Notes under the pieces: generated by a model
Told to the model about the DNA's origin: nothing
The model's input: only the letters and a program-made list of their open reading frames with translations
The model's database searches: none
Assembly (NCBI GenBank): GCA_032717465.1
Contig: JAVRFU010003718.1
Span: 294,824 to 358,823, forward strand
Length of the DNA stretch: 64,000 nucleotides
DNA from: Coenobita brevimanus
Lineage: Eukaryota > Arthropoda > Malacostraca > Decapoda > Coenobitidae
Direction: 5' to 3'
Program-made: the position numbers and the translations under genes
Part shown: positions 48,921 through 62,897 of the stretch, one piece after another
Numbering within the stretch: position 1 is the first letter of the stretch
Layout: every line of letters starts with the position of its first letter

Positions 48921-51883
48921 GCCAAGATAAATGAAAGACCCCTCAGTTTCTGAGAGTCACATGTGAAACCAGAGATGACACGGTTACAACGAGGGTTTCG
49001 TTTCTCTGCCTTGTACTGCTCTTGTAGCGCGGCATGCAGGCTAACCACAGCTACAGTACGTTTATTCTAACCTGACAAAGATCCCCAAGCCCTTTAAGTT
49101 TAGCTGATGTCCAAGTGTAATCGCACTGGAGGGTCGATTTCATTAGTAAGCAAAGGGATCCATTCCTACCTCGCAACTATTGGCTCATCGAATATCATGC
49201 AAATACGACTCAAGCTGTTAGTGTGGCTCGGTTTCATCAACTGAAAACAAACAGACTATAATACTCACAATTGATGCAGGGATGACTGGCAGAAATTGTG
49301 GGTTTGCACACAGCTTGGCCCTATCAGCTTAAGTATGCAACCGGTAATCTGAAAAAAAAAAAAAAAAAAAAAGTAGAAAGAAATAAGAGGAGAGGTGGTA
49401 GAGGGAGAACTGATGCAGACATCTGGGGAGGGGAGCGAAGAAGAAAAGGAGAAATACTCCTGAGATGAAAAGGGATGAGAAAGATGAAGAGGATGAAAGA
49501 AATGATCAGGGGGAATGGAAGGAAAGAGAGAGACGAGAAGAATATGATAAATACAGAGCAAAAGATGGAAAGGGAGGACAGAGAAAGAAAGAAAGGATCA
49601 CAACAGACGGAGAAAGATGTGGAAAGGGAGGAGGAAGAGAGGATAGAAGAAGAGATGGAGTATGGGTGCAAGGCAAACTGAGAAGAAGATGGAAAGTCGG
49701 AGCAGGAGTGAAAAGGAAGAAGGGAAGGAGGCGACGGATTAGATGGAGTAAAAGGTGGAAAGAGATGAAAAAGAGAAGGAATGTCAGGTTAAGTAAGATA
49801 CGGGAAGGAAGGAAAAAGAAGAATACATAAGGAGAAATAAGTGGAGGAGGAAGAACACGACGGCTGGAGCAGGAGGTGGAAAGGGAGGATGGAAAGGAGA
49901 GGATGGTATAAACTGAGCAAAAGGTGGAAATAGAGATGAAAGAAGAGAAGGAAATAGATGGAATGGGGTGGAAAGGCGGGGAGGGGGAGGAGAGGAGGGG
50001 AATTAAACAGATGCAGCAAAAGGTGGAAATGGAGAATACGAAGAGATAAACAGGAGAAACTGGTGAGTCTAGTTTAGGATCGCGCAGATGAAAATGCAAG
50101 TGAAATTACAGAAAAGCATAAATCGAGAGGAAACAAGGACGTGTCAGATATCTTCAGTGTTATTCCTGCTGCTGCCAGACGATATAAATCAACCAACGAC
50201 AAAGGGGAGGGATTAATGAAGGTTATATTTAACTCCTCTATATCGAAAAGTCTCTCCATATGAGTAAAAATCATCTGGTGATAGAAATTACAGAATAGCC
50301 ATTACGTCAGCAGAGTGAAAGGGTTAAGAACATGTCCCAAATCTGTTAAGAACACGTACTAAACCCTATCAGCTGTCATCGTTTAGTTTCTGTGGGCCGC
50401 ATACTAGGTGACCAACTCTACCTGTTCTTTATATCTTTTTAATATCGACAAAGTTTGATCCAGTAACATACAAGAGGTTACTGAGGTGTAAGGTGCAGAA
50501 TAAATCGCTAAGGAAGAGGTGTTACGAAATCTCCAAAGCCACTCAGAATACGACCCTTCCTGAGAATGGTGGAATTTCGCCCATATTCTCTCGAGGTCAA
50601 AAAAATTCCTTGCAACCTCCTCTTTTGCGATTTAATTTTTTCATGTTATCCGGGGTCTTTTCTATATCGACATCGTTTGCAAAGATAGTATAAAAACAAG
50701 AGAGATTTAACGTGCCATATTACTGTATATACGGCCCCCTGATACCTACAATAACCCAGTGCAGTTTTCATCTATCTCCCCAATCACCATCATTTTCTCC
50801 TCCTTACCTTCCTCAACACCATCACCACTACCACCACCATCATCACAAACGGCCTTCCCAGGGCCAGTGCTTCCCACCTGCATCATCATTCACACCACAA
50901 CCATCCACCACCACTACCATCATTACCACCACCACCACCACCATTATCATCACCACCCTAATAACAATCCGCGTACCCAACCCATCACCATTCACACCAC
51001 GACTTCTGCAACTACTACCACCAGCACCACCACCACCATCATCAACAACACCCTAACAACTCTACGCGTTCCCAGTGCCAATGGTTTCTGTGGACATCGC
51101 CATTCCCTCCACGCCCCCAGCTCAGCGGCGGTTTGCATTTTACAGTACACGCCCATTAGTTGTTCGCAAGTGTGAAGGGGCTGCGGGTACAGCATACATA
51201 TGTACTCCATGTCACTATACTTAATTAACAACGATAGATAGTATATTCAAAGAGATGTTACTTCCTCTGAGTCATCATTTACAAGTTCCCTTCAGATAGC
51301 TTATACCTTCAAGTTAACGTTCATCGTCCAAGATATACTGATGCAATATAAGAATCACTCAGATCAATTGAAAAATGTGCAGTTTAAGTTAATAAATGTG
51401 AGTGAGTTTGAAGTGGGCACAAAGTCTGAATTCAAAAGACGACACTACTGAGAGGGTGAGGTGCTACAATACAAACGGGGGAAGTGGTGGCGTAGTAGAC
51501 CCACAAGTGGGCTGGGGACAGTGGAATGGAAAATCCCACCTAGGCTGTTGCAGAAAACAGTTTCAGGAATTGAATTTCTATAACAAGCGCTTTACTGATA
51601 CTCTGTAAGGCTTCTCCAATGTCATAAAAACATCTCCACTGTTACCATCACACCAGATATGAATGCTATGCCCGTACCACACACTCTCACACTGAAGATG
51701 CTGAGTATCAGTGGTCAAGTGATGGCCCGGGCACAGATTCCTGGATGATGTATGTAGAAAGTGGACCCTGGATCCTGAATTAAAGATCCATGTTGGATGT
51801 TACGGCATATTAGATAGAGACAATCATAAAAGTTTAATAAATGCACCTCATGACCAGAGACTATAATTAATTATGCACTCCTA
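48298..51883. other. Non-coding stretch, unit 2
   Basis: Counterpart of 29939-33528: GA at 48880-48918, poly-A at 49350-49372, purine-biased sequence to about 50070, CAC/CAT triplets at 50790-51060. No gene is seen. Confidence 0.6.
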
Positions 51884-52964
51884 CTATCCATTTCAGAGGC
51901 GGAGTTGCGCTGTTTTTCGCAGATATCTCCTAAGCGAATCGTTGGATCAGTATGATATTTCAACACAGTACTTTTGACATCCGGGCCTAATTTATGACCC
52001 TTAAACCATACTGCTACATATGTTACATTAGGAGTTTACTGAAGGATATTAAGCCTAATCCAGTCATCAAATCTAAGGTGTTATACAAAATCGGACGAGT
52101 GCGACTGTGTGGGGTAGCTCCTCCACTAACACCCTGAACAACCCTCTGACCATTCCTTCCCTACCCCCCAATATCGCGTTCACCCCCTCCCCGTAATGGA
52201 ATGTATGTAATAGTATTTACAATAAAATGACGATGTATGTATGTATATATTAATGAATATTACGCATGATATACAATAGAGCATTGGAGTTTATAATTTT
52301 GTAATAATATAAATAGAGACAGGTAAAACAATATATATCAACTGGACCATGTTCACATTTTAGGATGAATACACAGTATTGTAATAATAGTAATAACTTC
52401 TCCGAGAAGGTTCAGGCAACAAGTGATACAATTTGTAGTTCGTGAATTTCAATGGTTGACCATAAACACTGCAAACATATAGGCATAGCTTCTATTACAT
52501 GTACGTAATCATCCTCATGTACAGTACTTTCTACGCGAAATACGACTTGCATCCATTGCAAATAATCATATCAATACGTCTACAACTACATAACATTCTT
52601 ACATTATAATACAGTGCTGGGATAATGAGGGAGGGACACAAGAGTGATGAAGGAGGCGAGGAGCTCGGGGAGAATAGGAGGGATAACGAGGACGAGAAGG
52701 GGGAGAAGTAGGGGTAGTTAAGGAATAGTTTGGGAGGGTGTTGGGGGGGGCAACACTTTCCTTCGAATGCGTCAACATGACTAGTCGACTTTCTGTTATT
52801 TTTCACGAGTAAACTCCTCACATAACATAAATAGCAATATGGTTTAAGGGTCATAAATTAGGCCCGGATGTCAAAAGTAGTGTGTTGAAATACCATACTG
52901 ATCCAACGATTCGTTTAGGAGATATTTGCGATAAACAGCGCAACTCCGCCTCTGAAATGGATAG
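51884..52964. mobile_element. Non-autonomous DNA transposon with 157-bp inverted ends and TA target duplication
   Basis: The left end 51884-52040 (CTATCCATTTCAGAGGCGGA, and onward) matches the inverse of 52808-52964 with scattered mismatches. TA flanks both sides (51882-51883 and 52965-52966). Unit 1 carries the uninterrupted site CTCCTAGTTT, which confirms both ends and the duplication. The 767-bp interior has no transposase frame. A TA target fits the Tc1/mariner group, but the terminal bases do not let me name a family. Insertion took place after the unit duplication, or was lost cleanly from unit 1; the former is simpler. Confidence 0.9.
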
Positions 52965-52980
52965 TAGTTTATTATGAAAC

Positions 52981-52982
<2 letters not shown>

Positions 52983-53062
<80 letters not shown>

Positions 53063-53076
53063 CGCGCGCGCGCGCA
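52983..53076. repeat. (CA)n-(CG)n microsatellite, unit 2
   Basis: About 78 bp of CA, then GAGCGCGCGCGCGCGC. Longer than the unit 1 counterpart. Confidence 0.9.
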
Positions 53077-53654
53077 ATTAGACTGGGTTAGGTGACGTAT
53101 TAACCTTCATATTAAGCAAAGCACTGAGCTATCTATTAACGCTTGCCATAAAAGACTGAACCTGAGTCTGTTATATCGCAGCCATATACGAAAAGACATA
53201 AAACAAGGCATATCCAACGACTTTCAATACAGCAACGTCTCTTCAACCTTATTCTTACTTCATACGACTTTATTCAACTAGGGCAAGATATCTGCTAATG
53301 AAACTTGGGCAGGATATCTGGTACACAAGGCTGTATCTACTGCCACATTTCTAGTTCTAGTATTTTCCACGAAGCTCTTATACAATCGTCCAGAGAGAGC
53401 TAAATAAACAAAAACCATATGCTATACTGAGGAAGAGGCAATCGCAACTATAATGGGCGCTATTCTTAAGCAGTCCACTCTCAGTCACACGAGAAGCCAA
53501 ACGTAAAAACAAAGTTTTAGTTACACAAGGCACACACAAAATACATAAAATATACGAAACACGACTCGAACACAAACACACACACACACACACACACAAT
53601 CATTTTCACCTCCTGTGATGTTTGACTTTGGAAGGGCCGACCAACAAAAGACCG
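53077..53654. other. Non-coding stretch, unit 2
   Basis: Counterpart of 33619-34204 with a shorter CA run at 53575-53598. No gene is seen. Confidence 0.6.
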
Positions 53655-54220
53655 TAATGCATAAATCAATTTATTTTAGCCCAGTCTCAACTAACCTATC
53701 CATATTTGCTCGAAATGAACCCTGCCTAACCTCGAATGACCTAATCCAACACAAATTAACCCAACCAAATCTAACTTCACCTAACCCAGTCTAATTGTAT
53801 TTAACCTCACAATCTCACGTAACCTCTCCACACCTAACCTAACCACTTCTGACGCAGCCTAACCGCATCTAACCCTACCTATTCCTACAAAGTCTCACTT
53901 AACCATACCATACCCGACCTAACCCAACCCAGTCGAGCCTAAAATGACCTAATCCAACCGAACCTAACCCAACCTAACCCAGCCAAATAAAATCCAACCC
54001 AAAACCTATCAAAACCGACGTATTCTAAAGCAATCTAACCTAATCCGTCCATATCTAGTCGAACTGAAGCCAACCCAACCAAAAATTACCTAATCAGACC
54101 AAACCCTGCCCAATTGACCTAACCTAACTTTCGATCCGCTATAAAATCGTTAAGAAATTTTGCTGCCTGAAAGTCAGTCTACGGATGTCACATTCCAAGT
54201 TTCGCCTGTTCTGTGTACAG
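53655..54220. repeat. CCTAA-rich element, 5'-shorter form, unit 2
   Basis: Counterpart of 34205-34774 with the same left limit and the same right end, GTGTAC. Confidence 0.75.
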
Positions 54221-54292
54221 TACAAGTTTGTGTGTTTGTGTCTGTGTTTATTTAGGAGTGTCTGAGATGTGTACTACAGGGAAAAATTTACA

Positions 54293-54340
<48 letters not shown>

Positions 54341-54800
54341 TTAAAAAATTGGGTACACAATCGGCACGATGCGTCCTTCTAATGTAGTACAGACAAAAAA
54401 CGAGAGAGAGAGAGAGAGAGAGAATCCTCCCGTAGATAATTAGGTCCAACTGCTAGTGTTGTGTTGAATGGAAGAGGCAGTACATAACAGCCCTCCCTCC
54501 CGCCCTCCTTCCTGCCTCCTGTCCAGAAATGACTCCGGTAGTGTCCAACGCTCTGTCAGATAGAGGAGACAATCAAGACAATCAACACAGCCTGATCTCC
54601 TGCCCTCCTTGTTGTCTTTTGTTTTTAAGGCCCTACTGTTTTTCGTATATTGTTTTTCTGGCCCAGTGGTGCTTTTTCCTGTACATTGCTTTGGTGTGTG
54701 TTTTGTAATGTGGCCTAAAACTTGAGTCCCTTCCACTTGGTACTCTGTCTGAGGTTTAAGTGACTGGATGTGTTTTGTTCCTATTTCTGTCTGCATCCTC

Positions 54801-54884
<84 letters not shown>

Positions 54885-55036
54885 GGATAGGATACTTTTC
54901 TTAAGTGGGCGAATCGAGTGAGAACACAATACTTCATCTAAAATTTGGTATCACTAAGTAAAACTCTTGCCCAGTATGGCTTGTAAAATTGCCCTGCTTT
55001 GAGGAACACCAAAGCATTGTCTCCTTTCCAGCTATT

Positions 55037-55095
<59 letters not shown>
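54221..55095. repeat. Cluster of (CT)n, (GA)n and (CA)n microsatellites, unit 2
   Basis: CT at 54294-54336, 54804-54853 and 55038-55093, GA at 54402-54422, CA at 54854-54882. Lengths differ from unit 1. Confidence 0.9.
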
Positions 55096-55096
<1 letters not shown>

Positions 55097-56040
55097 CCCA
55101 TAGAGCCAAGTATAGCCGAGAAATACCCAAAACTTTTCCGCTAGACAAGAACAGAGCATCATTATTTTTTCTCTGCTCAGCTGTTGTGCCGATCATGGCA
55201 TGTCGTGGCTTTCTTAAACTGTGGTGAAAGCTGTTTTCCAGTGGTACCAGATACCTGCCAAAACAAAGACAAATGCTGCAGAAAATAAGGGCCACAAATT
55301 TACCCTTGCCCTCTCGGATACGTTGTACGCCTAGTGACTGGACACTATAACTCGATCACGCTATCTCAGTCATCTCTCCTTTACTACCTTTTAAAGTTAC
55401 AGACCGAGGAGAAAAGTTGACTTTTTTGCCTTGCAACAGGTTGCTGTCATCACCAAGAACTAACACAAGCAATAACGACCCCTTATCATCAGTAGTTCTG
55501 GCCAGTACTAGCAAAATCAAAGTGGTTCCGTGCAAGTCTCACCGTTCCCATCATCACCCAAGGACAGTACTAACACAGTACCTTGCTTTAAGCTCACATC
55601 ATCAATATACTACGTTGCAATACAGGAAGGTTAAAATCTCAGAGTGGTGTGGTACGGGACAGCCAAAGTTTGCCCACATTCCCTACCGGTTGTGGCAATG
55701 TGGGCTGTTACATGAACTATTTCTATGTGATAGCAATATGAAGTACACAAGAAAAGAGTATGGGAAGGAAGGATATTCCCTGTCTCTAGGGAGGAAAGAG
55801 AAATACGCAAGATACGACGCAATGCTGGCTGAGAAATTCCGATGAACTCTTGGTCATGGCTGTGCAGAATCAAATCATCAGTCATTATCATCATCATACA
55901 CACGACCAGATTAAAGTGCTATGGCCAAATACCTTGCAACTAGCTATGGGTCGACTTAATACCACATTGCTATACGTCCACATCATCATTAAATCATCAT
56001 CATCATCATCATCACCATCATCATACCATCATCGACAATT
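55096..56040. other. Non-coding stretch with exon-like echoes, unit 2
   Basis: Counterpart of 35646-36560. It carries the same decayed exon end near 55930-55970 and the plus-strand dispersed repeat near 55695-55850. Confidence 0.45.
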
Positions 56041-56054
56041 TCAAAGCACACTAC

Positions 56055-56330
56055 CTTGCAATTGGCTGTGGGTCGAGTTGAGACCACTTGTCAATGGGGT
56101 CAGCGTTGATTAGCCTGGCCAGAGCCGCCTCCGTCAGTGTCACCAGCCCAGTCTCGGGGTCGGCGCTCCACTGGCCTGCCTGTAGACCCCCGCCACCGCC
56201 ACCATCTCCCTCAGTCTTACCTCCGTCGCCAAGTCTCATCTCTTCCACCATCATCCTTGAACTTGAACCTCCTCTATTTGGAAGGTTCTCTGCTACCTTC
56301 TCAACCAGCTTGAAGGCTTGTACTCTTGTC
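56055..56330 (-). pseudogene. Candidate exon, unit 2 copy with damaged acceptor
   Basis: The same 276-bp open exon as 36594-36869, with the donor intact. In front of the exon the minus strand reads TTTTTTTTCGCAAC instead of TTTTTTTTCGCTAG, so the acceptor AG is gone. One replacement is visible (P to S in the SSPR stretch). An AG six bases into the exon (GACAAG) could serve as a cryptic acceptor and would keep frame with two codons lost. Without that, the exon would be skipped; its symmetric phase would preserve the frame. Confidence 0.5.
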
Positions 56331-56587
56331 GTTGCGAAAAAAAATTGTGTCTTGTCCTTATATCTGCCGGAATCGTATTTATCCTTTCAGGTGAACCTCC
56401 TGTGTCTTGAAGGTTCTCTGCAACCATCTCAACCAGCCTAAAGATGCTTCGTTGTAAAGAAATATACTAATGGAGTTTTAGTTACTTCTGCCGGAATGGT
56501 ATCACACAATCGTCCTAAGCACTGATGCCGTCCCTCATTATCACGGAGCTAACAGGATCATCGACACTCAGAAAATGTTAGGTAAAT

Positions 56588-56974
56588 TCACTGTTCTATT
56601 CCAGAAAAATACACTGCATGTAAACCATAAGGCTTTGAGCTGGGACCTCTGCAGGAGGGAAGGGGCCTGGGTGACACTTCTTCAGGGGGGTGAAGGAGGT
56701 TTTTGAGACTTCTGGAGGAGGAGTAGGCCACTGAATGAGACTTGTAGGTGCTCAAGGAAGCTTTTGAGACTTTTGCAGGAGGGGAAAAATACTGCTGTAG
56801 GTGCTCAAGGAGGCTTTTGAGACTTGTGAACGAGGGGAAGGAGGCTTCGAGGTGAGACTTCTGCAGGAGAGTAAGGAACCGAACCACTAACACAGCCGCG
56901 ACACTCTGTCCCTGGAGGGAGTGACAGGGGCGTCCGTCCTCTCTTAGCTCACTCGCGGTCCACACTGACTCCAT
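56588..56974 (-). CDS. 128-codon open frame at the unit boundary, unit 2
   Basis: Counterpart of 37129-37515, again starting at the unit junction. The frame is maintained, with replacements S to R (in VSPSP) and M to I (in FSGMEQ). Function unknown, and coding status uncertain. Confidence 0.25.
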   Translation of the reverse strand: MESVWTASELREDGRPCHSLQGQSVAAVLVVRFLTLLQKSHLEASFPSFTSLKSLLEHLQQYFSPPAKVSKASLSTYKSHSVAYSSSRSLKNLLHPPEEVSPRPLPSCRGPSSKPYGLHAVYFSGIEQ

Positions 56975-57547
56975 TCACTACTGCGCTCCCTCGGCCCTCT
57001 CTCTAGACTTGGAGAATTGACGGCTAGGATGCTGGGTCGACATATATTTATAATCTTTCTTTTGCCTTATCAACGTTCTCTGTCTCAACCAGAGTTTAGG
57101 ACAGCTTACTTAATCCTTTGTCTTCACTTATATAACCACCAAACGTTTCACAATAAGGCAAGTTAATATTAAAAAGGAAAAACATAAAACTAACACATAA
57201 AGGTGGGTTTAGCTGAGCTTGACAATAAATTGGTTTTGGGATAGTCTAGAAATAAATACACTGAGAAAGAGTGTCTGAGAAAGAGGTGGATCTGATTAGT
57301 ATGTCAATAATGAGACAGCTTTGGGGTAGTCTATGGATAATTAAGATAGAAGGTAAATAATAACTAAGAGAATAAATAGGAACTTCGATAATTATATGGT
57401 AAATGGGGGGTTTGTCTTAATATGGAAATAAATAAACAGGTTTGTGGGTTGGAGAAACAGAGGGCAGGACACACCAAACAAAACCTTGCTAGTTTTATCA
57501 CGGGGTTCATCTCATCACTAAATAGCCTTAAACATCTCTCCCTAGCC

Positions 57548-57548
<1 letters not shown>

Positions 57549-57593
<45 letters not shown>

Positions 57594-57710
57594 CAGGTAG
57601 GTAGGTAGGTAGGAAGACAAGCAGGCACGCAAGGACACACAGGTAAGTGGGTAGGTAATTAGGTAGGCAGACAGGCAGGCACACAGGTAGGTAAGCAGGT
57701 AGGCAAGTTA
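57549..57710. repeat. (GT)n then tetranucleotide repeats, unit 3
   Basis: About 43 bp of GT followed by GGTA/AGGC variants as in unit 2. Confidence 0.95.
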
Positions 57711-58023
57711 GTCCATCCTAAACCTAAACTGAATCGTTTAACTGTAATCTCTTCGAAAGGACTAAGAATTATGACCAAGGCGCCTGATGCACTGTTGGTA
57801 ACGAGTACTGTGCCATCTCAAGTCAGTCACGAGGCTATAAAAATATCACCCAATTCTCCTCTCAGCAACATACAGGGGAAGAGGCTTGATAACTGGGCAC
57901 TGGTCGAGGGAGCTAGTGATTTGAGGTGCCAGTCATCGGTGTTGGTTAGTGATGTTCCGGGAGCTAGTTTGGTGATGAAGCAGAACTGCCTCAAGAACAC
58001 GAACACGATAACAAACAAACAAA

Positions 58024-58061
<38 letters not shown>

Positions 58062-60271
58062 AACCTCAGATGTGTCCTTTCCATATGCCTACAGACTCAT
58101 GCCTCACCCTTTATAATGAGGAGGACCATAAGTCGAAGAGGTTGTGTATTTCAAGTGTACAATTTTCCTGCTTGGAATGATTATAACCACTGATGCTACC
58201 GGCTCTAAGTACAGGCTTGCGAGGATCCTAAGTGATTTGCCTGATAAGGGAAATTACAATGAGGAAAAGAATTAATGAAGGTAGGAGTGTGGAGGATATA
58301 AATGGGGGAAAGAATAAATGAAAGTAGGGAAAAGGAAAATATAAAAATAACAATATAAACTGAGATGACATGAGAGAAAAGTGATACCATGCCTTTTGCT
58401 GATAGGAAATTCCAGCACCTTATTACATGGACTGAGGTAGCGAAAGGGAACTGGTCAAAGTTTTCCATTTTCTACTTACAAAATGCTGCGGTAAAGGATG
58501 CACGCACGCACACACTCACTCACCCACTCTCTCTCTCTCAAAAGAAAAAAAAAAGATGCACAATTAACTTATATGTCATGCCAGAACACAAAATGTATTG
58601 TATCACCGAAAACTCAAGAACGGTAGATTTTACGGCCAATAAACTGGAAGGGAAGTCTCAAAGAAATCGTTTTATTGCCCAGACGAAAAACCTACAGCTT
58701 TTGATTGTGCCTTGAGGACCCGAGACCAATTTAAGAGACCGAGGCGGACCAGAATACTAAGAAAGTGTATCGCCTTTAATATGAGAGACTTTGGAGACGA
58801 GAGAAGTAGGAGAGGGCTTGAGATGAGAGGATTCCTATTTCAATACGAGAGGCCTTTGGATAGGAGTGAAGCAAGACAAGGACACTTCAGGTCAGAAAAT
58901 TATCTATTTCAATACGAGAAACTGTGGAGGGGAGTGAAGTTAGAGAGGAAGGGTTGAGGTGAGAAAAGGGGGCGTGAGTTGCAGAGAAGGTCGCCGTATG
59001 GAGGAGGAAAGGGTGACATGGAGGTGATTCATTTGTGGTCACCCCTGACGGGATTAAGGCATCTGGTGATAGACAGGTAGACAGTTAGATTGATTGACTG
59101 ACTAAATGATTGATTGATAAGCGAAGTTTGTATGGAAGACGTAAATTTGGACCAGCTGAAAGTGAGTGTACAGTAGAAATGGATGGTCGAAGTAGGTATA
59201 CAGGACAAAAATCTACCAAGTGAAGGTGAAGGTAATACAGAAATGGGTGGCAGATGTATGTATGAAGGACGAGAAAATGGACCAGGAGATAAATGTATGA
59301 AGGACGAAAATAATGGGCCAGGTTATTGTGAAAGACCTATAATTATCACAGTATAAAAAACAAGGAATCAATAAGCTTCAAGTACTGAGATACAAGTTCT
59401 TCAAGTCTAGAGAGAAGCCATAAACCACACACAGAGGCCAATTAAGGAAACTCGCCAATGAACGAGCAAGATGATGACCATAACCATTTTCGTAATAACT
59501 TTCCTTGTATATCTTGCACGTAGGTGGGTTTGTACAACTTTAAGATGTGGAAACTGATTAGCTTGCGTGTAGATATGTGTAGGGGGGGGGGTGCGCGCGC
59601 AAAGAAAGGGGGGGAGGTCATGTAATCTACTGGTGTTTGCACTTTCCTCATAAAAACACACTACAGAACTAATATGTGATGTTACAGCAGACCAACGTAC
59701 ATATCACTACTATTTAACCATCAATATACTTTCAGCTGGAGATCCACGGTCGCTCAGTGAAAGCGTTTTTGTCTCGTGATCTGTTTTTAGGGTAACTCAA
59801 ACCAAGGCGGCCATTTAAAGAGAATCCTGATATTAAGTATTTTCATGTGGAGTCAAAATTCTCTGCCAGCCTTGCGTCCTACTTTCCGTATTTCTCACTC
59901 TTGTCAAATGAGAGTTTCGTTCCTTCTGATACCTTTCTCTTGTGTGTTTCATATTGCTATCACAAGAAACTAGTTCATATGGCACCCTTCCATTCCCTCA
60001 ACTGGCAGATAGGTGTTGGAGGCTTTTTGCTCACGGACATACTTGCATATGTGATCACCTTGTCGGTTCATATTGCAGACTGACGGGATGAATCATTATA
60101 ACACATTTACGTATCACTCTCACTACAGACACCCATCACCATTTGTGCTTCTGTGTTGCGTGCCTAACCTTGTAAGACTTAAGGCTTCCCAATGTGAGGG
60201 ACATTAACCTGGTCCATATACTGAGTCGAGGAAAGAAATCGACAGGGAAAAGTGAAAGGAAAACTGAGGTT
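57711..60271. other. Non-coding stretch of unit 3
   Basis: Counterpart of 24151-26732 and 38385-40951, with (CAAA)n-(CA)n at 58013-58058 and the open frames at 57771 and 58712. No gene is recognised. Confidence 0.6.
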
Positions 60272-60972
60272 GACCACAGGAGGCCAATGTTACGGTGGCC
60301 GGTGCTAGTGAAATCCCTCCTAACCATATCTAATTTCTACTAATCTCACTAATCCCACCAATATCTGTCCTATTTCAACGTCACCTAACCCAAACCAACC
60401 TAATCACATCTAAACCGATTTAATTTAGCCCAGTCTCACCTAAATTATCAATATTTGCTCGAACTGAACCCTGCCTAACCTCGAATGACCTAATCCAACT
60501 TTAATCAACCCAACGTAATCTAGCTTAACCTCACCTAACCCAGTCTAATTGTATTTAACCTCACAATCTCACGTAACCTCCCCATACTTAACATAACCTA
60601 TTTTGAAGCAGCCTAACCGCATCTAACCCTACCTAATCCTACCCAGTCTCACTTAACCATACCATACCCGACCTAACCCAACCCAGTCAAGCCTAAAATG
60701 ACCTAATCCAACCTAATCTAACCCAGCCTAACCTAACCAAATAAAACCCAACCTAAAACCTATCAAAACCGACGTATTCTAAAGCAATCTAACCTAATCC
60801 GTCTATATCTAGTCGAACTGAACCCAACCCAACCAAAAATTACCTAATCAGACCAAACCCTGCCCAATTGACCTAACCTAACTTTCGATCCGCTATAAAA
60901 TCGTTAAGAAATTTTGCTGCCTGAAAATCAGTCTACGGATGTCACATTCCAAGTTTCGCCTGTTCTGTGTAC
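60272..60972. repeat. CCTAA-rich element, unit 3
   Basis: The long form, ending at GTGTAC and followed by TAGTATGAGAGAG as in the first unit 2 copy. Confidence 0.8.
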
Positions 60973-60975
60973 TAG

Positions 60976-61842
<867 letters not shown>

Positions 61843-62156
61843 GAGAGAGAACCAAGGATGATGATGATGATAATGAGTGCGAGAAAGAGGATTATCAGAT
61901 ATCCAGGATCGATAAAGATAAAGAAAGAGATATAATAAGATGGAGAGAGTTGGTAGTGCGACCCAGACAGGATGCGCATCCACTGTATAAAAGAATGAAG
62001 GAACAGTATCTTCAATGTGTACGAGATGGAGAATAGAAGTGACTAGAGAAGAAATTAAAGATGCACATAGAGCACTAGGAGTTAGTACTAGTGAGTTCAT
62101 AGTTGAGGATGGATTACTCTATCACTTCGCTACAAATGACTATGATATAATATAAT
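61843..62156 (+). pseudogene. Ty3/Gypsy pre-integrase fragment with frameshift, unit 3
   Basis: Counterpart of 42559-42872. A single-base deletion near 62033 (GGAGAATAGAAG for GGAGAAGTAGAAG) brings in an immediate TAG, so the frame open in unit 2 is broken here. Confidence 0.7.
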
Positions 62157-62226
62157 AATGACGTATAGAAAAGGGGGGGGGAAAGGAAGGAAGGTAAAGA
62201 ATGATTGTGTATATGTGATGAGTGTT

Positions 62227-62314
62227 ATGCAACCAGGGCGACGACACGTGGTGGAAGGAACTAGGCCTTAGTTTTATCTCCCGGCCTTACTGAGAGCTCT
62301 GGTCCTGGTTGCAT
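62227..62314. repeat. Short inverted repeat, unit 3
   Basis: The same 11-bp inverted repeat as 42942-43029 with the same spacer length. Confidence 0.6.
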
Positions 62315-62325
62315 TGTGTAAAGTG

Positions 62326-62329
<4 letters not shown>

Positions 62330-62410
<81 letters not shown>

Positions 62411-62411
62411 T
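62330..62411. repeat. (GT)n microsatellite, unit 3
   Basis: About 80 bp of GT with one TTTG interruption near 62382. Confidence 0.95.
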
Positions 62412-62897
62412 TTAATAAGTAGGAGAGGAAGAATTTAGACTAAGAGAGTGTCGGGGCTTAACCCAACGTGCGTGTGTTTGGTGTTGGGAAGGGGGGGGGG
62501 GGTCTCGCACGTGCACTGTGTTGTTACTTAAGGACGGGAGGAGTGAATCGCTACGGCTTTCTCTGCCAAGCATTAGCTTATTGGCTGCCTCTCAGGTTCA
62601 TCTGATCTTTTCCGGCTCCAGCAGCCTGGGATAGGATGGTAGGATACGGGTGTTAGGGTAAGGTGTTGTAGCCCTGGAGAGCTTGGGTAGGGGGATAAGG
62701 AAAGGGGAGGGGTGGAGGAAGGGGAGTATCTTGATGGGGGGTCAGGGTCTTGGGCGAGGGTGCTGGATATGAGGATGGCGTGTGAATGCGTGGCTGCCGT
62801 GATCTTGATAGTGGGTGTAGGGGTGGTTTAAGTCTTAATGAGTTGCTGGGTGTGAATTAATTAATGAAAGGGTCAGTAATAAATAAACTATTGGTGC
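62412..62897 (-). mobile_element. Probable LINE 3' untranslated region, unit 3
   Basis: Counterpart of 43124-43614, with more small length differences than the coding part. Assigned by position. Confidence 0.45.
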
